A DNA stretch of 64,000 nt from Elusimicrobiota bacterium (GCA_003482905.1 DMXM01000018.1:168658-232657), one strand, 5' to 3'; positions 43,498 through 51,769 are shown, counted from the stretch's first letter. A program made the numbers and translations. Notes: generated by a model from the sequence alone, not told the origin.

Positions 43498-45291
43498 TCA
43501 GACGGGGTACATCTCCATCGCCTTGCACCACTTGTTCAGGTCGTCGCGGCGCTTGGAAGGGTCCTTGGCCAGATTGAACGGGCGGCCGCGCCCGTCCAGC
43601 ACCAGGCCCACCACGCCGCCTTCTATATCGGCCTCCAGGCGGTTGCCGGAGCCGGCGCCCATGTCGAAACCTTTCACCGGCCTGGCCACCAGTTTGGCCT
43701 TGGGCGCGGCGAACGGCACATGGATTATGTCGCCGAAGCGGAGCTCCCCGGCCTGTCTGCTGCCGTCGGAGCCGGTAACTTCCCACTCCATTATAAGCTG
43801 GCCTTCCTTGGCCAGGCCCTTGGGCGCCAGGCACGTGCCCAGCCGCACCAGGCAGTCGTGGTAGAACACGTCCAGGGCGGCCTTCTCGCTTATCTGCGCC
43901 AGCACGCCCAGGTGCGGCATCATGAATATGGAGTCCACCGCCATGCGGGTGACGCCTTCGGGCTGGTAGGCGTCTATCATCATCAGCATGGACTGGGTGC
44001 GGCGGGGGGAATGCGCCAGGATGCCGCCGGAGCCTATCACGTAGTCCAGCTTCATGACGTTGATGAGGCTGGCCCCCGAGGAGGTCTGGTCGAAAGCGTC
44101 GGAGATGGAGCGCTCCTGCTGCACGCCCTTCAGACCCACGGCCAGCGCCTTGTGCTGGTCGAAGGCCAGGCGCAGGGCCTCGCGCGCCACGGCGTGCTCT
44201 ATCTGCAGGTCCTCCACCGTCTGGGGGATGGTGGTGGGGCGGATCATCTTGTTCTTCAGGCGGTTCCTGAGGTCCTGCTCCTCTATATCGAAGGGCAGCC
44301 AGCGCAGAATATTCGCCAGCCCCGCCTCCGCCATAACGTTGGAGATGGAGTAGCTCATGCCGAGGTTGGCGCTGACGGTGCGGTTGAAAACTTCGGAGAA
44401 GACCGAGAACACGTCGGTGGTGGCGCCGCCGATATCCACGGCCAGGACGTTGAACTTATTGGCCTTGGCGAATTTCTCCGTCATGGTGCCCACCGCGGCG
44501 GGCGTGGGCATGATGGGGGCGCCCACCATCTTCATCAGGCGCGGGTAGCCGGGAGCCTGCTGCATCACGTGCTCGAGGAAAATGTCGTGGATCTTGTGGC
44601 GCGCCGGCATCAGGTTCTCGCGCTCAAGGCTCGGGCGCAGGTTCTCCGTGATTATCAGGGCGGTGCGGTCGCCGAGTATTTCCCGTATCTGGGCGTGGGC
44701 CTTGTTGTTGCCGGCGTAGATCACCGGCAGCTTATACGAGGCGCCCAGGCGCGGCTTGGGGTCGGCGGCCTTCAGGAACTGCGCCAGCTCCACCACGTGG
44801 GTGATGGTGCCGCCGTCGGTGCCGCCGGAAAGCAGCATCATGTCCGGGCGCAGCTGGCGGATGCGCTCTATCTTCTCGTGGTCGGCGCGGCCGTCGTTGG
44901 AGGCCAGCACGTCCATTACAATGGCGCCGGCGCCCAGCGCGCAGCGCTGCGCGGATTCGCCGGTCATGGCCTTTACGGCCCCGGCCACCATCATCTGCAG
45001 GCCGCCGCCGGCCGAGGAGGTGGAAACGTAGATATCGGCCCCGACATTGCCGCTATTCGGGGTTATAATCCGCTCCCCGTCGAGTATCTTGCGGCCGGAG
45101 AGTTCCTCCACCTCGGTGATGGAGTTAAGCACGCCTTTGGTGACGTCTTCGAAAGGGGCCTCCACGGTGGTGGGGGCCTCGCCGCGGAAAGTCTGGCGGT
45201 AGGTGTCGCCTTTCTTTTCTATGAGGATCGCTTTGGTGGTGGTGCTGCCGCAGTCGGTGGCTATTATGATCTCAAGGTCCTTGTTGGACAT
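43498..45291 (-). CDS. glmL: MutL/GlmL-family ASKHA ATPase
   Basis: The 597-residue protein has the actin-like ATPase motifs: phosphate 1 ATDCGSTTTKAILIE at the N terminus, LLSGGTDGGTITHVVE, and phosphate 2 VLAVDIGGATTDVFSVF. This pattern and length match MutL/GlmL, the protein encoded with B12-dependent glutamate mutase and thought to act as a reactivating chaperone. No mutase S or E subunit is present here. Instead it is sandwiched between a 102-residue protein (21 bp upstream) and a barrel/KOW-like protein (24 bp downstream). It probably remodels some other protein or cofactor complex. Confidence 0.9.
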   Translation of the reverse strand: MSNKDLEIIIATDCGSTTTKAILIEKKGDTYRQTFRGEAPTTVEAPFEDVTKGVLNSITEVEELSGRKILDGERIITPNSGNVGADIYVSTSSAGGGLQMMVAGAVKAMTGESAQRCALGAGAIVMDVLASNDGRADHEKIERIRQLRPDMMLLSGGTDGGTITHVVELAQFLKAADPKPRLGASYKLPVIYAGNNKAHAQIREILGDRTALIITENLRPSLERENLMPARHKIHDIFLEHVMQQAPGYPRLMKMVGAPIMPTPAAVGTMTEKFAKANKFNVLAVDIGGATTDVFSVFSEVFNRTVSANLGMSYSISNVMAEAGLANILRWLPFDIEEQDLRNRLKNKMIRPTTIPQTVEDLQIEHAVAREALRLAFDQHKALAVGLKGVQQERSISDAFDQTSSGASLINVMKLDYVIGSGGILAHSPRRTQSMLMMIDAYQPEGVTRMAVDSIFMMPHLGVLAQISEKAALDVFYHDCLVRLGTCLAPKGLAKEGQLIMEWEVTGSDGSRQAGELRFGDIIHVPFAAPKAKLVARPVKGFDMGAGSGNRLEADIEGGVVGLVLDGRGRPFNLAKDPSKRRDDLNKWCKAMEMYPV

Positions 45292-45312
45292 GTGGCTCTC
45301 CTTGGAATACCG

Positions 45313-45621
45313 TCAGAGTTTATTTTCAGGGTCCGCGCCCAGGCGCTCTGTCAGATAGGCGACGGCCCTGGGATTCTCCAGCAGTTTGGCGTACCTGAGA
45401 ACTTCCTCTTTCTGAAAAAACATACTGAGCATCGGGCCCAGGAAAACTATCCCCTGAGACCCCAGATTGTGCATGGGCCTGGTGCTTTCCAGCGCCATGG
45501 CCGCCAGGTCGCCCATACGGCGGGCGCGCACCTTGTCGGCCAGGGCGTCCAGGAGTTTCTTTTCCTCCGCCGTGGCTTCCGGCGGCTCCGGAAGTTTAAA
45601 AGCGTTGTCCCAGATTCCCAT
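45313..45621 (-). CDS. GlmL-cluster small helical protein
   Basis: This 102-residue protein is not one I recognise. It is soluble and mostly helical, with ATAEEKKLLDALADKVRARRMGDLAAMALESTRPMHNLGSQGIVFLGPMLSMF and then EVLRYAKLLENPRAVAYLTERL. The segment from RRMGDLAAMALESTRP to GPMLSMF is rich in conserved-looking small and Met residues. It is first in the GlmL operon. Two in-frame ATGs exist, at 45627 and 45621; the second is preferred because the -10 TAAAAT ends only 2 nt before the first, which would leave it outside the transcript. Confidence 0.7.
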   Translation of the reverse strand: MGIWDNAFKLPEPPEATAEEKKLLDALADKVRARRMGDLAAMALESTRPMHNLGSQGIVFLGPMLSMFFQKEEVLRYAKLLENPRAVAYLTERLGADPENKL

Positions 45622-45629
45622 GCGCATTT

Positions 45630-45635
45630 ATTTTA
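45630..45635 (-). promoter_or_regulatory. Probable -10 of the GlmL operon, leaderless configuration
   Basis: TAAAAT on the minus strand ends 8 nt before the ATG at 45621. No Shine-Dalgarno is present. The -35 is not recognisable. Confidence 0.45.
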
Positions 45636-45686
45636 CAATAAAAAGAAGGGGCCCCGCACCAAAAGGCCCGCCCGGCTTCCGCCGTT

Positions 45687-46172
45687 CTATTTTTGCCCGG
45701 CAGAGGCGGCCGGAAAAGAGATCCTGAGAGCGGCGCCGGGACGGACCCGGTGGGCGCGGGCGCTGCCGGCCGGCAGCTCCAGCACCAGGCTGGCCGGGGC
45801 CACGGCGCGCGCCACCTCGCTTTCCGGCTGGTCCGGCCAGGAGCGCGGCACCCTGTGGAACACCCGCAGCACCTTCAGCTCCGCGTCCAGAAAGACCATG
45901 TCCAGGTCTATCAGGGTATTCTTCATCCAGAAAGACTTGACCCCGCCGTCGCCGAACACAAAAAGCATGCCGCGTCCCGGGGGCAGCGCGGCGCGGAACA
46001 TCAGGCCTTTGGCCTGGGCGTCGGGAGTAAGCGCCAGTTCAGCCCTGACCACGGCTCCGTCCGGCAGGACTAGGACGGCCTCCCGCGCGCCGGGGGGCAC
46101 GCGCAGGGCCTGAAGCGCGGAGCAAAGCCCCAGCAGCAGCGCGACGGTCAGGAATTTAATTTTTTTCGGCAT
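45687..46172 (-). CDS. Exported DUF192-family protein
   Basis: The 161-residue protein has a signal peptide (KFLTVALLLGLCSALQA) and a complete DUF192 domain: VRAELALTPDAQAKGLMFRAALPPGRGMLFVF, then SFWMKNTLIDLDMVFLDAELKVLRVF, and VLELPAGSARAHRVRPGAAL at the end. DUF192 proteins are small single-domain beta proteins of unknown biochemical role. Its ATG lies inside the end of the preceding 175-residue gene (17-bp overlap), which suggests translational coupling. Confidence 0.88.
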   Translation of the reverse strand: MPKKIKFLTVALLLGLCSALQALRVPPGAREAVLVLPDGAVVRAELALTPDAQAKGLMFRAALPPGRGMLFVFGDGGVKSFWMKNTLIDLDMVFLDAELKVLRVFHRVPRSWPDQPESEVARAVAPASLVLELPAGSARAHRVRPGAALRISFPAASAGQK

Positions 46173-46683
46173 TTATCGCGGGAGCCGCGGTCGAAAGCCC
46201 GGCCTCGTACGCCGCGGCTCCGGAGGTGGAGGTTGAGATAAGGAAAAGCGGGAGGCGCAGGTCGGCCGCCTCCTTAAGCCGGCCGCCGGCCCCGAAAAGG
46301 GCCATGGCGTCCGCCTTATGTTTTTTGGCGAGGGCCCGGAAACTCCCGGCCTTCGCCAGGTCCGCGGCCAGCGTCTTGAAAGGGACGGACGTATGCTCCG
46401 ACATCAGCAGCATGGCGGCAAGTTCCTGGCGGTAAATGCCCTGGCGCAGGTATTTAAGGATCTCCCGCTCAGGCGCGGTGGACTCGAAGACGGTATAAAG
46501 CGAAGAGCTGCTTACTTCCACGCTGAGCGCCCAGGCGAAAGCGTCCTCCCCGTCGGTGTCTATCTTCGCGTCGTCGGCCCTGGTAAAAGCGTCCGGCCCC
46601 ACCTCGGCGCCGAGGAAGACCTGGGCCGCGGCCGGGGCGGCGGCCGCGAAGGAGAACAGGACGCTGACCAGGAGGGAACGCAT
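46156..46683 (-). CDS. Exported helical protein of unknown function
   Basis: I do not recognise this 175-residue protein. It has a signal peptide (MRSLLVSVLFSFAAAAPAAAQ) and an Ala-rich, mostly helical mature part, for example YLRQGIYRQELAAMLLMSEHTSVPFKTLAADLAKAGSFRALAKKHKADAM. No cysteines occur in the mature region. It lies 10 bp after the Lrp-type domain gene and overlaps the DUF192 gene by 17 bp, so the three form one operon. Confidence 0.7.
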   Translation of the reverse strand: MRSLLVSVLFSFAAAAPAAAQVFLGAEVGPDAFTRADDAKIDTDGEDAFAWALSVEVSSSSLYTVFESTAPEREILKYLRQGIYRQELAAMLLMSEHTSVPFKTLAADLAKAGSFRALAKKHKADAMALFGAGGRLKEAADLRLPLFLISTSTSGAAAYEAGLSTAAPAINAEKN

Positions 46684-46693
46684 TGCGGCCGGA

Positions 46694-46927
46694 TTACAGC
46701 GACGTCGTCACAAGCGTTTCGGTGGAGAGCACGCCTGGAATACAGCGTATTTCCTGCACCACTATATTGGAGAGGGTGGGGAGGTCGTCGGTCTCCATGT
46801 CCAGCACCAGGTCCCAGCGCCCGAACACCGCGGACATATGCACCACGCTTTTGAGCGCCTTAAGCTTGTTAAGGGTCTGTTTTTCCTTGCCGGGCATCAG
46901 TTTTACAAGCACTAATCCAGTAACCAT
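46694..46927 (-). CDS. Stand-alone Lrp/AsnC ligand-binding (RAM) domain protein
   Basis: The 77-residue protein consists only of the Lrp/AsnC C-terminal domain: VTGLVLVKLMPGKEKQTLNKLKALKSVVHMSAVFGRWDLVLDMETDDLPTLSNIVVQEIRCIPGVLST. The DNA-binding helix-turn-helix is absent. Such solo domains form oligomers, bind amino acids and may modulate full Lrp proteins. AAGGAAA precedes the ATG. It heads the operon with the 175-residue and DUF192 genes. No full-length Lrp lies nearby. Confidence 0.9.
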   Translation of the reverse strand: MVTGLVLVKLMPGKEKQTLNKLKALKSVVHMSAVFGRWDLVLDMETDDLPTLSNIVVQEIRCIPGVLSTETLVTTSL

Positions 46928-47079
46928 TGTAGTTTCCTTTTTGCGCGGCCTTGAAACCCGTCCCGCGCCAACTCAACCTATTATACAATCGGGCCGCGTA
47001 TGTATTCAAGCCTATGGCAGTGCCGCAACAAAAAGCTATGCTTAACAGGCGGCCAATAGGCGGTACGCGGATAATAAAT

Positions 47080-47085
47080 TATAAT
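47080..47085 (+). promoter_or_regulatory. -10 of the dtd gene, leaderless configuration
   Basis: A perfect TATAAT ends 6 nt before the ATG at 47092 and there is no Shine-Dalgarno sequence. No -35 consensus is visible. Confidence 0.55.
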
Positions 47086-47091
47086 AGTGAT

Positions 47092-47559
47092 ATGCGTGCG
47101 CTGATACAGCGGGTAAAACGCGGCGGCGTAAGAACGGCCGGCGCGCACAACTCCATAGGGCCGGGCCTGGTAGTCCTGCTCGGAGTGGGCGCGGGCGACG
47201 CCGAAACCGACGCGGACCTCCTGGCGGATAAGATAGCCGGCCTCCGGATATTCTCCAACGCGGCGGGGAAATTCGACCATTCGCTGCTGGATGTGGGAGG
47301 AGAGGCGCTGGTGATCTCGCAGTTCACGCTGTACGCCGACGCCACCCGGGGCCGCCGGCCGGATTTTACCGGCGCGGCAAAACCGGCGGAGGCGGAGCGC
47401 CTCTACGAATATTTCACCGGGGCCCTGCGCGGCAAGGGCGTAGAGGTGCGTACCGGGATTTTCGCGGCGGATATGGAAGTGGAAATAATAAACGACGGCC
47501 CGGTAACGATCTGGCTGGACAGCAGGGCAAGCAGGCAGGGACGGTATGAAGAAATTTAA
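47092..47559 (+). CDS. dtd: D-aminoacyl-tRNA deacylase
   Basis: The 155-residue cytosolic enzyme removes D-amino acids (and glycine from tRNA-Ala) wrongly attached to tRNA. The family start MRALIQRVKRGGV is intact, the active-site loop reads VISQFTLYAD, and the Gly-cisPro-type motif appears as NDGPVTIWLDS. The ATG at 47092 is chosen because the family N terminus begins there; 47 codons of open frame upstream contain no conserved sequence. The lipoprotein gene overlaps its end by 14 bp. Confidence 0.95.
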   Translation: MRALIQRVKRGGVRTAGAHNSIGPGLVVLLGVGAGDAETDADLLADKIAGLRIFSNAAGKFDHSLLDVGGEALVISQFTLYADATRGRRPDFTGAAKPAEAERLYEYFTGALRGKGVEVRTGIFAADMEVEIINDGPVTIWLDSRASRQGRYEEI

Positions 47560-48256
47560 AGCGGAATTATTGGCCGCGGCGTTAATGGCGGCGGCTTTTA
47601 CGGCCGGCTGCAGCCCGGCCATGTTCACAAAAGGCGCTTACGCCATAGACGACTGGGAAACCTGGACCGGCCTGAACGACGCCTACGGCTCGCACGAGGC
47701 GGCGCCGGACGGTCTTTACTACCGCCTCTCGGAACGCCAGGACGACACCCGGGACATGTCCTCCGACGGCTATTCGCCCGGGCTTATAATTTCCAGGGAG
47801 CTGCCGGGAACCGAGTGGACCCTGGACCTGGAAGCGGACTTTAAAATACCTCCCGGCCAGGTAAAGCGTTTCTCCTACGGCATCTGGCTCGGCGGCGACG
47901 CCTCGCGGCCGTCGGTAGGCAACGCCTCGGCGGTGCTGAAAGTGATGGCCCAGCGCCAGAACGGACCAAGGCCGCAGGACGACGCGCTGCTGGTCTTCTA
48001 CCTGCCCGGCGGCAGCCCCTTCAGCCTCCCCATAGACCTCAAGGTGCTGCGCTTTGAACGGTCCGGGGATTATTACTCGGTGGCCTACTCGATGAACCGG
48101 AAGAAATTCGTCCCCGTGTTCAGGCTTGACGCGCGGGCCGCGGCCGTCGTCCCGTCCCAGAAATTCTTTATAGGCGGCTTCGCCGGCGGCGACCCGCAGG
48201 GCGCCTACGCCAGGCTGACCAGCCTGAAAATAAACGGCGCGGAAACACTGAGATGA
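47546..48256 (+). CDS. Lipoprotein with a concanavalin-like domain
   Basis: The 236-residue protein begins with a lipoprotein signal (ALMAAAFTAGCSPA). The mature part is beta-rich, with ISRELPGTEWTLDLEADFKIPPGQVKRFSYGIWLGG, LKVLRFERSGDYYSVAYSMNRKKF and FFIGGFAGGDPQGAYARLTSLKI. This resembles DUF1349/LamG-type sandwich folds that bind glycans. No catalytic residues can be named. It overlaps dtd and precedes the cupin gene by 16 bp, so it is part of the dtd operon. Confidence 0.72.
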   Translation: MKKFKAELLAAALMAAAFTAGCSPAMFTKGAYAIDDWETWTGLNDAYGSHEAAPDGLYYRLSERQDDTRDMSSDGYSPGLIISRELPGTEWTLDLEADFKIPPGQVKRFSYGIWLGGDASRPSVGNASAVLKVMAQRQNGPRPQDDALLVFYLPGGSPFSLPIDLKVLRFERSGDYYSVAYSMNRKKFVPVFRLDARAAAVVPSQKFFIGGFAGGDPQGAYARLTSLKINGAETLR

Positions 48257-48272
48257 CCGGGACCCGAAAAGC

Positions 48273-48761
48273 ATGAAAGAAACAGCGGCCGGACTTATAA
48301 AAGCCTACGCGCTTGAAGAACATCCCGAAGGCGGATTTTTCCGCGAAAGCTACAGGGCGGCCGGGCTGACGGCGACGCCCCGCGGGACCAGGAATTTCTC
48401 CACGGCGATCTATTTTCTCCTTAAAAAAGGGCAGGTGTCGCGGCTGCACCGTATAAAATCCGACGAGGTCTGGCATTTTTACTCCGGCGGCCCCCTGACC
48501 GTGGCCCGGCTGCTGCAGGACGGCCGCGCGGAAAAAACCGTACTGGGCCGGGACCTGGCGGCAGGGCAGAAGTTCCAGCATGCGGTCCCCGCAGGGTGCT
48601 GGTTCGGAGCGTACCCCAGCCCCGGGACCGAATTTTCGCTGGTAGGCTGCACGGTGGCCCCGGGCTTCGACTTCGCCGACTTTGAGATAGGCGGCCGCGG
48701 GGAACTTTTAAAAGAATTCCCGCGGGCCGCCGCATTAATTAAAAAACTGACCGGTAATTAG
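48273..48761 (+). CDS. DUF985-type cupin protein
   Basis: The 162-residue protein is a single cupin. Typical DUF985 elements are LEEHPEGGFFRESYR near the N terminus, FSTAIYFLLKKGQVSRLHRIKSDEVWHFYSGGPLTV with the metal-site residues, VPAGCWFGAYPSPGTEFSLVGCTVAPGFDFADFEI, and a Leu-rich C-terminal helix. The substrate of the family is not established to my knowledge; a sugar or small metabolite is likely. It lies in the dtd to rnr gene run, 8 bp before RNase R. Confidence 0.88.
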   Translation: MKETAAGLIKAYALEEHPEGGFFRESYRAAGLTATPRGTRNFSTAIYFLLKKGQVSRLHRIKSDEVWHFYSGGPLTVARLLQDGRAEKTVLGRDLAAGQKFQHAVPAGCWFGAYPSPGTEFSLVGCTVAPGFDFADFEIGGRGELLKEFPRAAALIKKLTGN

Positions 48762-48769
48762 GAAAACAC

Positions 48770-50842
48770 ATGAAATCACATTGGAAGAAACGCGAGACCC
48801 GCGGCGCCTCAGGCGGCCATGAGGCCATAGTGGAAGGCGTGATACAGCACAAAGGCACCTTCGCCTTCCTGCTCTCGGAGAAAGCTGGCGTGGGCGACGT
48901 CTTCATCCGCGGCCGCGGCCTGGACCTGGCCATGGACGGGGACCGCGTGCAGGCCCGGGTGCGGCCGGAAAAGAGCGGCAGGCTGGCCGGCGAGATAATC
49001 GCCGTGGTCAAACGCGCGCACAGCTCCATGGTGGGCATACTCAAGAAAGTGAGGGACACCTGGGCGCTGTTCCCCGAAAAGGGCAGCGCGCCCCCGGCGC
49101 TGGTCAGCGGCTTCGCGCAGAAAATAACCCCGATAGAGGGGGCTTTCGCCGTGCTCGAGGTAAAACAGTGGCCCGAAGGCGGCAACCCCGCCGCCGGCAT
49201 AGTTACCGAGATACTGGGCGACCCCGGCGACGTGCGCGCCCGCATAGACTCCATACTGCGCTCGCGCGGCATAAACGAGGTTTTTCCGCCGGAAGTATTA
49301 GCCCAGGCCGAGAGCTTCGGCGCCCGGCTCGAGCCGGCGCAGTGGCAGGGCAGGGAAAACCTTATAGACCTGCCCATCTGCACCATAGACGGGGCTGACG
49401 CCAAAGACTTCGACGACGCGGTCTCGCTGGAAGACCTGGGTGGCGGAATGCTGCGCCTGGGAGTGCACATAGCCGACGTGGGCCATTATGTCAAGGTCGG
49501 CACCGCGCTTGACGCGGAAGCCTATGAGCGCGCCACCAGCGTTTACCTGCCCGACCGGGTGGTCCCCATGCTGCCGCCGGCGCTGTCGGACAATCTCTGC
49601 AGCCTGGTGCCGCGCCAGGAGCGGCTGACCATGTCGGCTTTCATGGACATAAACTCCACCGGGAAGGTGGTCAAAAGGCGCCTGGCTGAAACTGTCATAC
49701 GCTCATGGCGGCGCTTCACCTACGAGGAGATCCAAACCCTCATAGACGGCGGCAAAGTGCCGGACGTGCCCAAAGGCGTGGAAGAAGCCGTTATGCGCAT
49801 GAGCGCCCTTACCGACGTACTCTACAAGCGGCGCGTAGCCCGCGGCGCCCTGGACTTCAACCTGCCGGAATACAAGATAAACGCGGACCCGCACGGCAGG
49901 CCGCTGGGCGTGAGCCTGCGGCCCAGGTTGAAAAGCCACCGCCTGATAGAGGAATTCATGCTGCTGGCCAACGAGGCCGTGGCCACGGAACTCTATGCCG
50001 CTAAATTGCCTTTCCTGCACCGCCGGCACGACTCGCCGGACCCGCTTAAGCTGAAGGCCCTGTCCGCCGCGCTGGGCGAACTGGGACTGACCGCTGGCCA
50101 CATAGAGGGCGCCAACGCGCAGAAAGGACTGCAGGACGTGCTGCGCCAGGCCGAGAATCACCCGCTGACCAATATCATAAACTCGCTGATGGTGCGCAGC
50201 ATGCGCCAGGCGGTTTACTCGCCGGAATCCGAAGGCCATTTCGGCATAGCCACGCGCTTCTATTCTCACTTCACGTCGCCCATACGCCGCTACCCGGACC
50301 TGATGACCCACCGCGCGGTAAAAGCGCTGCTGGCGGGCAAAAAAGAGAACCACGGCGCGCTGCCGCTGGACAAGGCCGGGGTGCACTGCTCCGAGCGCGA
50401 GCGCGCCGCCTCCGACGCCGAGCATAAGTCGGTGGATATCATGCGCGCTGAAATGATGAAGGAACTTGTGGGCTCCATAATGGACGGGGCCGTCACCACC
50501 GTTATAGACAGCGGGGCTTTCGTGATGCTGGGCAGCACCGGCGCCGAAGGCCTGCTGCGCGTGAACGGCCTGAAGCCCGGCGCCAAGGTGAAAGTTATGA
50601 TAGCGGCGGTGGACACGGCGGAGGGCAAGATAGACCTTTCCCTGGAAGGCCGCCCCACCGGCACTATTCAGGTGCGTCCGCCCCAGGGCGGGCAGGCCCG
50701 CCAGCCCCGCGGCGGACGGCCCGGCCAGCGCCAGAACCCGCCGCCCAGCTTCGCCAAAGTCGCGCGCAACAAAGGCGGCGGCAGAGGCAGGGGCAGAGGC
50801 GGGAGCAGGGGTAGAGGCAGGGGCGGAGGAGGGGGAAGGTAA
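48770..50842 (+). CDS. rnr: Ribonuclease R with an Arg/Gly-rich tail
   Basis: The 690-residue 3'-5' exoribonuclease degrades structured RNA. It has N-terminal cold-shock-like domains (about 15-150), the RNB domain with metal-binding Asp residues in TIDGADAKDFDDAVSLE, the segment RFYSHFTSPIRRYPDLMTHR, and an S1 domain (VTTVIDSGAFVMLGSTGAEGLL). The last 45 residues are an Arg/Gly low-complexity tail (repeated RGRG and GGG), likely to bind RNA. The coding strand of that tail is purine-rich with many G-runs. TAGGAAA precedes the ATG; the terminator follows the stop by about 16 bp. Confidence 0.95.
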   Translation: MKSHWKKRETRGASGGHEAIVEGVIQHKGTFAFLLSEKAGVGDVFIRGRGLDLAMDGDRVQARVRPEKSGRLAGEIIAVVKRAHSSMVGILKKVRDTWALFPEKGSAPPALVSGFAQKITPIEGAFAVLEVKQWPEGGNPAAGIVTEILGDPGDVRARIDSILRSRGINEVFPPEVLAQAESFGARLEPAQWQGRENLIDLPICTIDGADAKDFDDAVSLEDLGGGMLRLGVHIADVGHYVKVGTALDAEAYERATSVYLPDRVVPMLPPALSDNLCSLVPRQERLTMSAFMDINSTGKVVKRRLAETVIRSWRRFTYEEIQTLIDGGKVPDVPKGVEEAVMRMSALTDVLYKRRVARGALDFNLPEYKINADPHGRPLGVSLRPRLKSHRLIEEFMLLANEAVATELYAAKLPFLHRRHDSPDPLKLKALSAALGELGLTAGHIEGANAQKGLQDVLRQAENHPLTNIINSLMVRSMRQAVYSPESEGHFGIATRFYSHFTSPIRRYPDLMTHRAVKALLAGKKENHGALPLDKAGVHCSERERAASDAEHKSVDIMRAEMMKELVGSIMDGAVTTVIDSGAFVMLGSTGAEGLLRVNGLKPGAKVKVMIAAVDTAEGKIDLSLEGRPTGTIQVRPPQGGQARQPRGGRPGQRQNPPPSFAKVARNKGGGRGRGRGGSRGRGRGGGGGR

Positions 50843-50857
50843 GATTCACCCGTATCA

Positions 50858-50892
50858 TAAAAAAACCGGAGGGAAAACCCTCCGGTTTTTTT
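50858..50892. terminator. Bidirectional intrinsic terminator between rnr and the PAP2 phosphatase
   Basis: The stem CCGGAGGG / CCCTCCGG with an AAAA loop is flanked by an A-run and a seven-T run, so it works for both convergent genes. Confidence 0.93.
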
Positions 50893-50908
50893 ATCGCGCG
50901 AAAATAAG

Positions 50909-51634
50909 TTACTTAACCAGCAACGCCTTCATTTTGTCTATTTCGGCGCGGTAGGCTTCGGATTTAAGCAGTTCGGCGTGGTAGAGGTCGCCGAAGGCCT
51001 TGCCGGCGGCTATGTCGGTGGGATAATGTACTCCGCCTATCACGCGGTCCCGGGCTATCTCGTCGGCTTTGGCAAAGAATTCATCCCTGCGCTCCGGCAC
51101 TATATCGGTCATCACGTTGGCGAAAACCCGCGAGAAAGAGGCGTGCCCGCTGGGATAGGAACGCCCCCGGCTTTTCTTTATGCAGGGCTTAGCCTGGTCC
51201 GGGTAGGCCATATAGGGGCGGGGCCGCTGCCAGCGCTCCTTCATATTGGTAACGGCCTCTTCCAGGTCGGAGGCCAGGCGGTCGAAGAAGTCCTTCACCT
51301 CGTCGGGCAAAGGCCGGGGGAAAGGGCTTTTTTCGCCCCAGAACGAATCGTAAGTCTGCCGGGCGGTGATATCGGCCTTGGCGCAATCGGCCGCCGTGCG
51401 CCTGCTCTGCCAGTCCATTATGGCGGCGAAATCTGTTTGCTGGGCCTCCGACCCGGAAGCGGGGGGAGGGGCGAAATTCAGCGTCTTGAACTGTTCTGCC
51501 GGCACATAATAAGTCTGCTGCGAGATTAAATGCGCCCGCTTAAGGGCTATACGCCCCGTAGGCGACGAACAGGCGCCGCCGCCAAGCGCCACCGCGACAA
51601 ACGCCAAAGCCAGTAGTTTTTTTCTTAAGATCAT
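50909..51634 (-). CDS. Exported PAP2-family acid phosphatase (class A type)
   Basis: The 241-residue protein has a signal or lipoprotein signal (LALAFVAVALGGGACSS). The PAP2 signature is complete: KERWQRPRPYMAYP, then SYPSGHASFSRVFANV and RDRVIGGVHYPTDIAAG. The order and spacing resemble PhoC/PhoN class A phosphatases, which hydrolyse phosphomonoesters in the periplasm. The start at 51634 (ATG) is preferred to a TTG six nt upstream. There is no ribosome binding site; a TACAAT -10 ends 5 nt before the ATG. Confidence 0.9.
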   Translation of the reverse strand: MILRKKLLALAFVAVALGGGACSSPTGRIALKRAHLISQQTYYVPAEQFKTLNFAPPPASGSEAQQTDFAAIMDWQSRRTAADCAKADITARQTYDSFWGEKSPFPRPLPDEVKDFFDRLASDLEEAVTNMKERWQRPRPYMAYPDQAKPCIKKSRGRSYPSGHASFSRVFANVMTDIVPERRDEFFAKADEIARDRVIGGVHYPTDIAAGKAFGDLYHAELLKSEAYRAEIDKMKALLVK

Positions 51635-51639
51635 GCCCA

Positions 51640-51645
51640 ATTGTA
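51640..51645 (-). promoter_or_regulatory. -10 of the PAP2 phosphatase gene, leaderless configuration
   Basis: TACAAT on the minus strand ends 5 nt before the start codon at 51634. No Shine-Dalgarno is found. Confidence 0.45.
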
Positions 51646-51721
51646 CAAAATCAAAACTCCGCAGATTAGCCGCTCCGTTTTAGCCAGCAAATCCCCGCGT
51701 TCCTCAGCGCGTTCCTCAGGA

Positions 51722-51750
51722 TTGACAAGATGGAACACTTGTGGTACACT
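51722..51750 (+). promoter_or_regulatory. Consensus sigma-70 promoter of the toxin-antitoxin pair
   Basis: A perfect TTGACA (51722-51727) is 17 bp from TACACT (51745-51750). The leader of about 13 nt carries GAGGGAG before the ATG at 51770. This is the best promoter in the window. Confidence 0.88.
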
Positions 51751-51769
51751 ATTTTTGAGGGAGATAGCT

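Noticed and set aside
43498..45291. Calling the GlmL gene DNA mismatch repair MutL
   Set aside because: The motifs are those of actin-like ASKHA ATPases, not of the GHKL ATPase of mismatch repair; the shared name is a coincidence.
42283..46113. A very long open frame on plus (over 1,200 codons) opposite the GlmL cluster
   Set aside because: It is antisense to three well-supported genes, has His/Gly/Ala-rich, low-complexity composition typical of the complement of high-GC coding sequence, and shows no domain.
47080..47130. Using the upstream 47 codons as the true N terminus of Dtd
   Set aside because: The conserved family start MRALIQRV begins at 47092 and the TATAAT lies within the extension.
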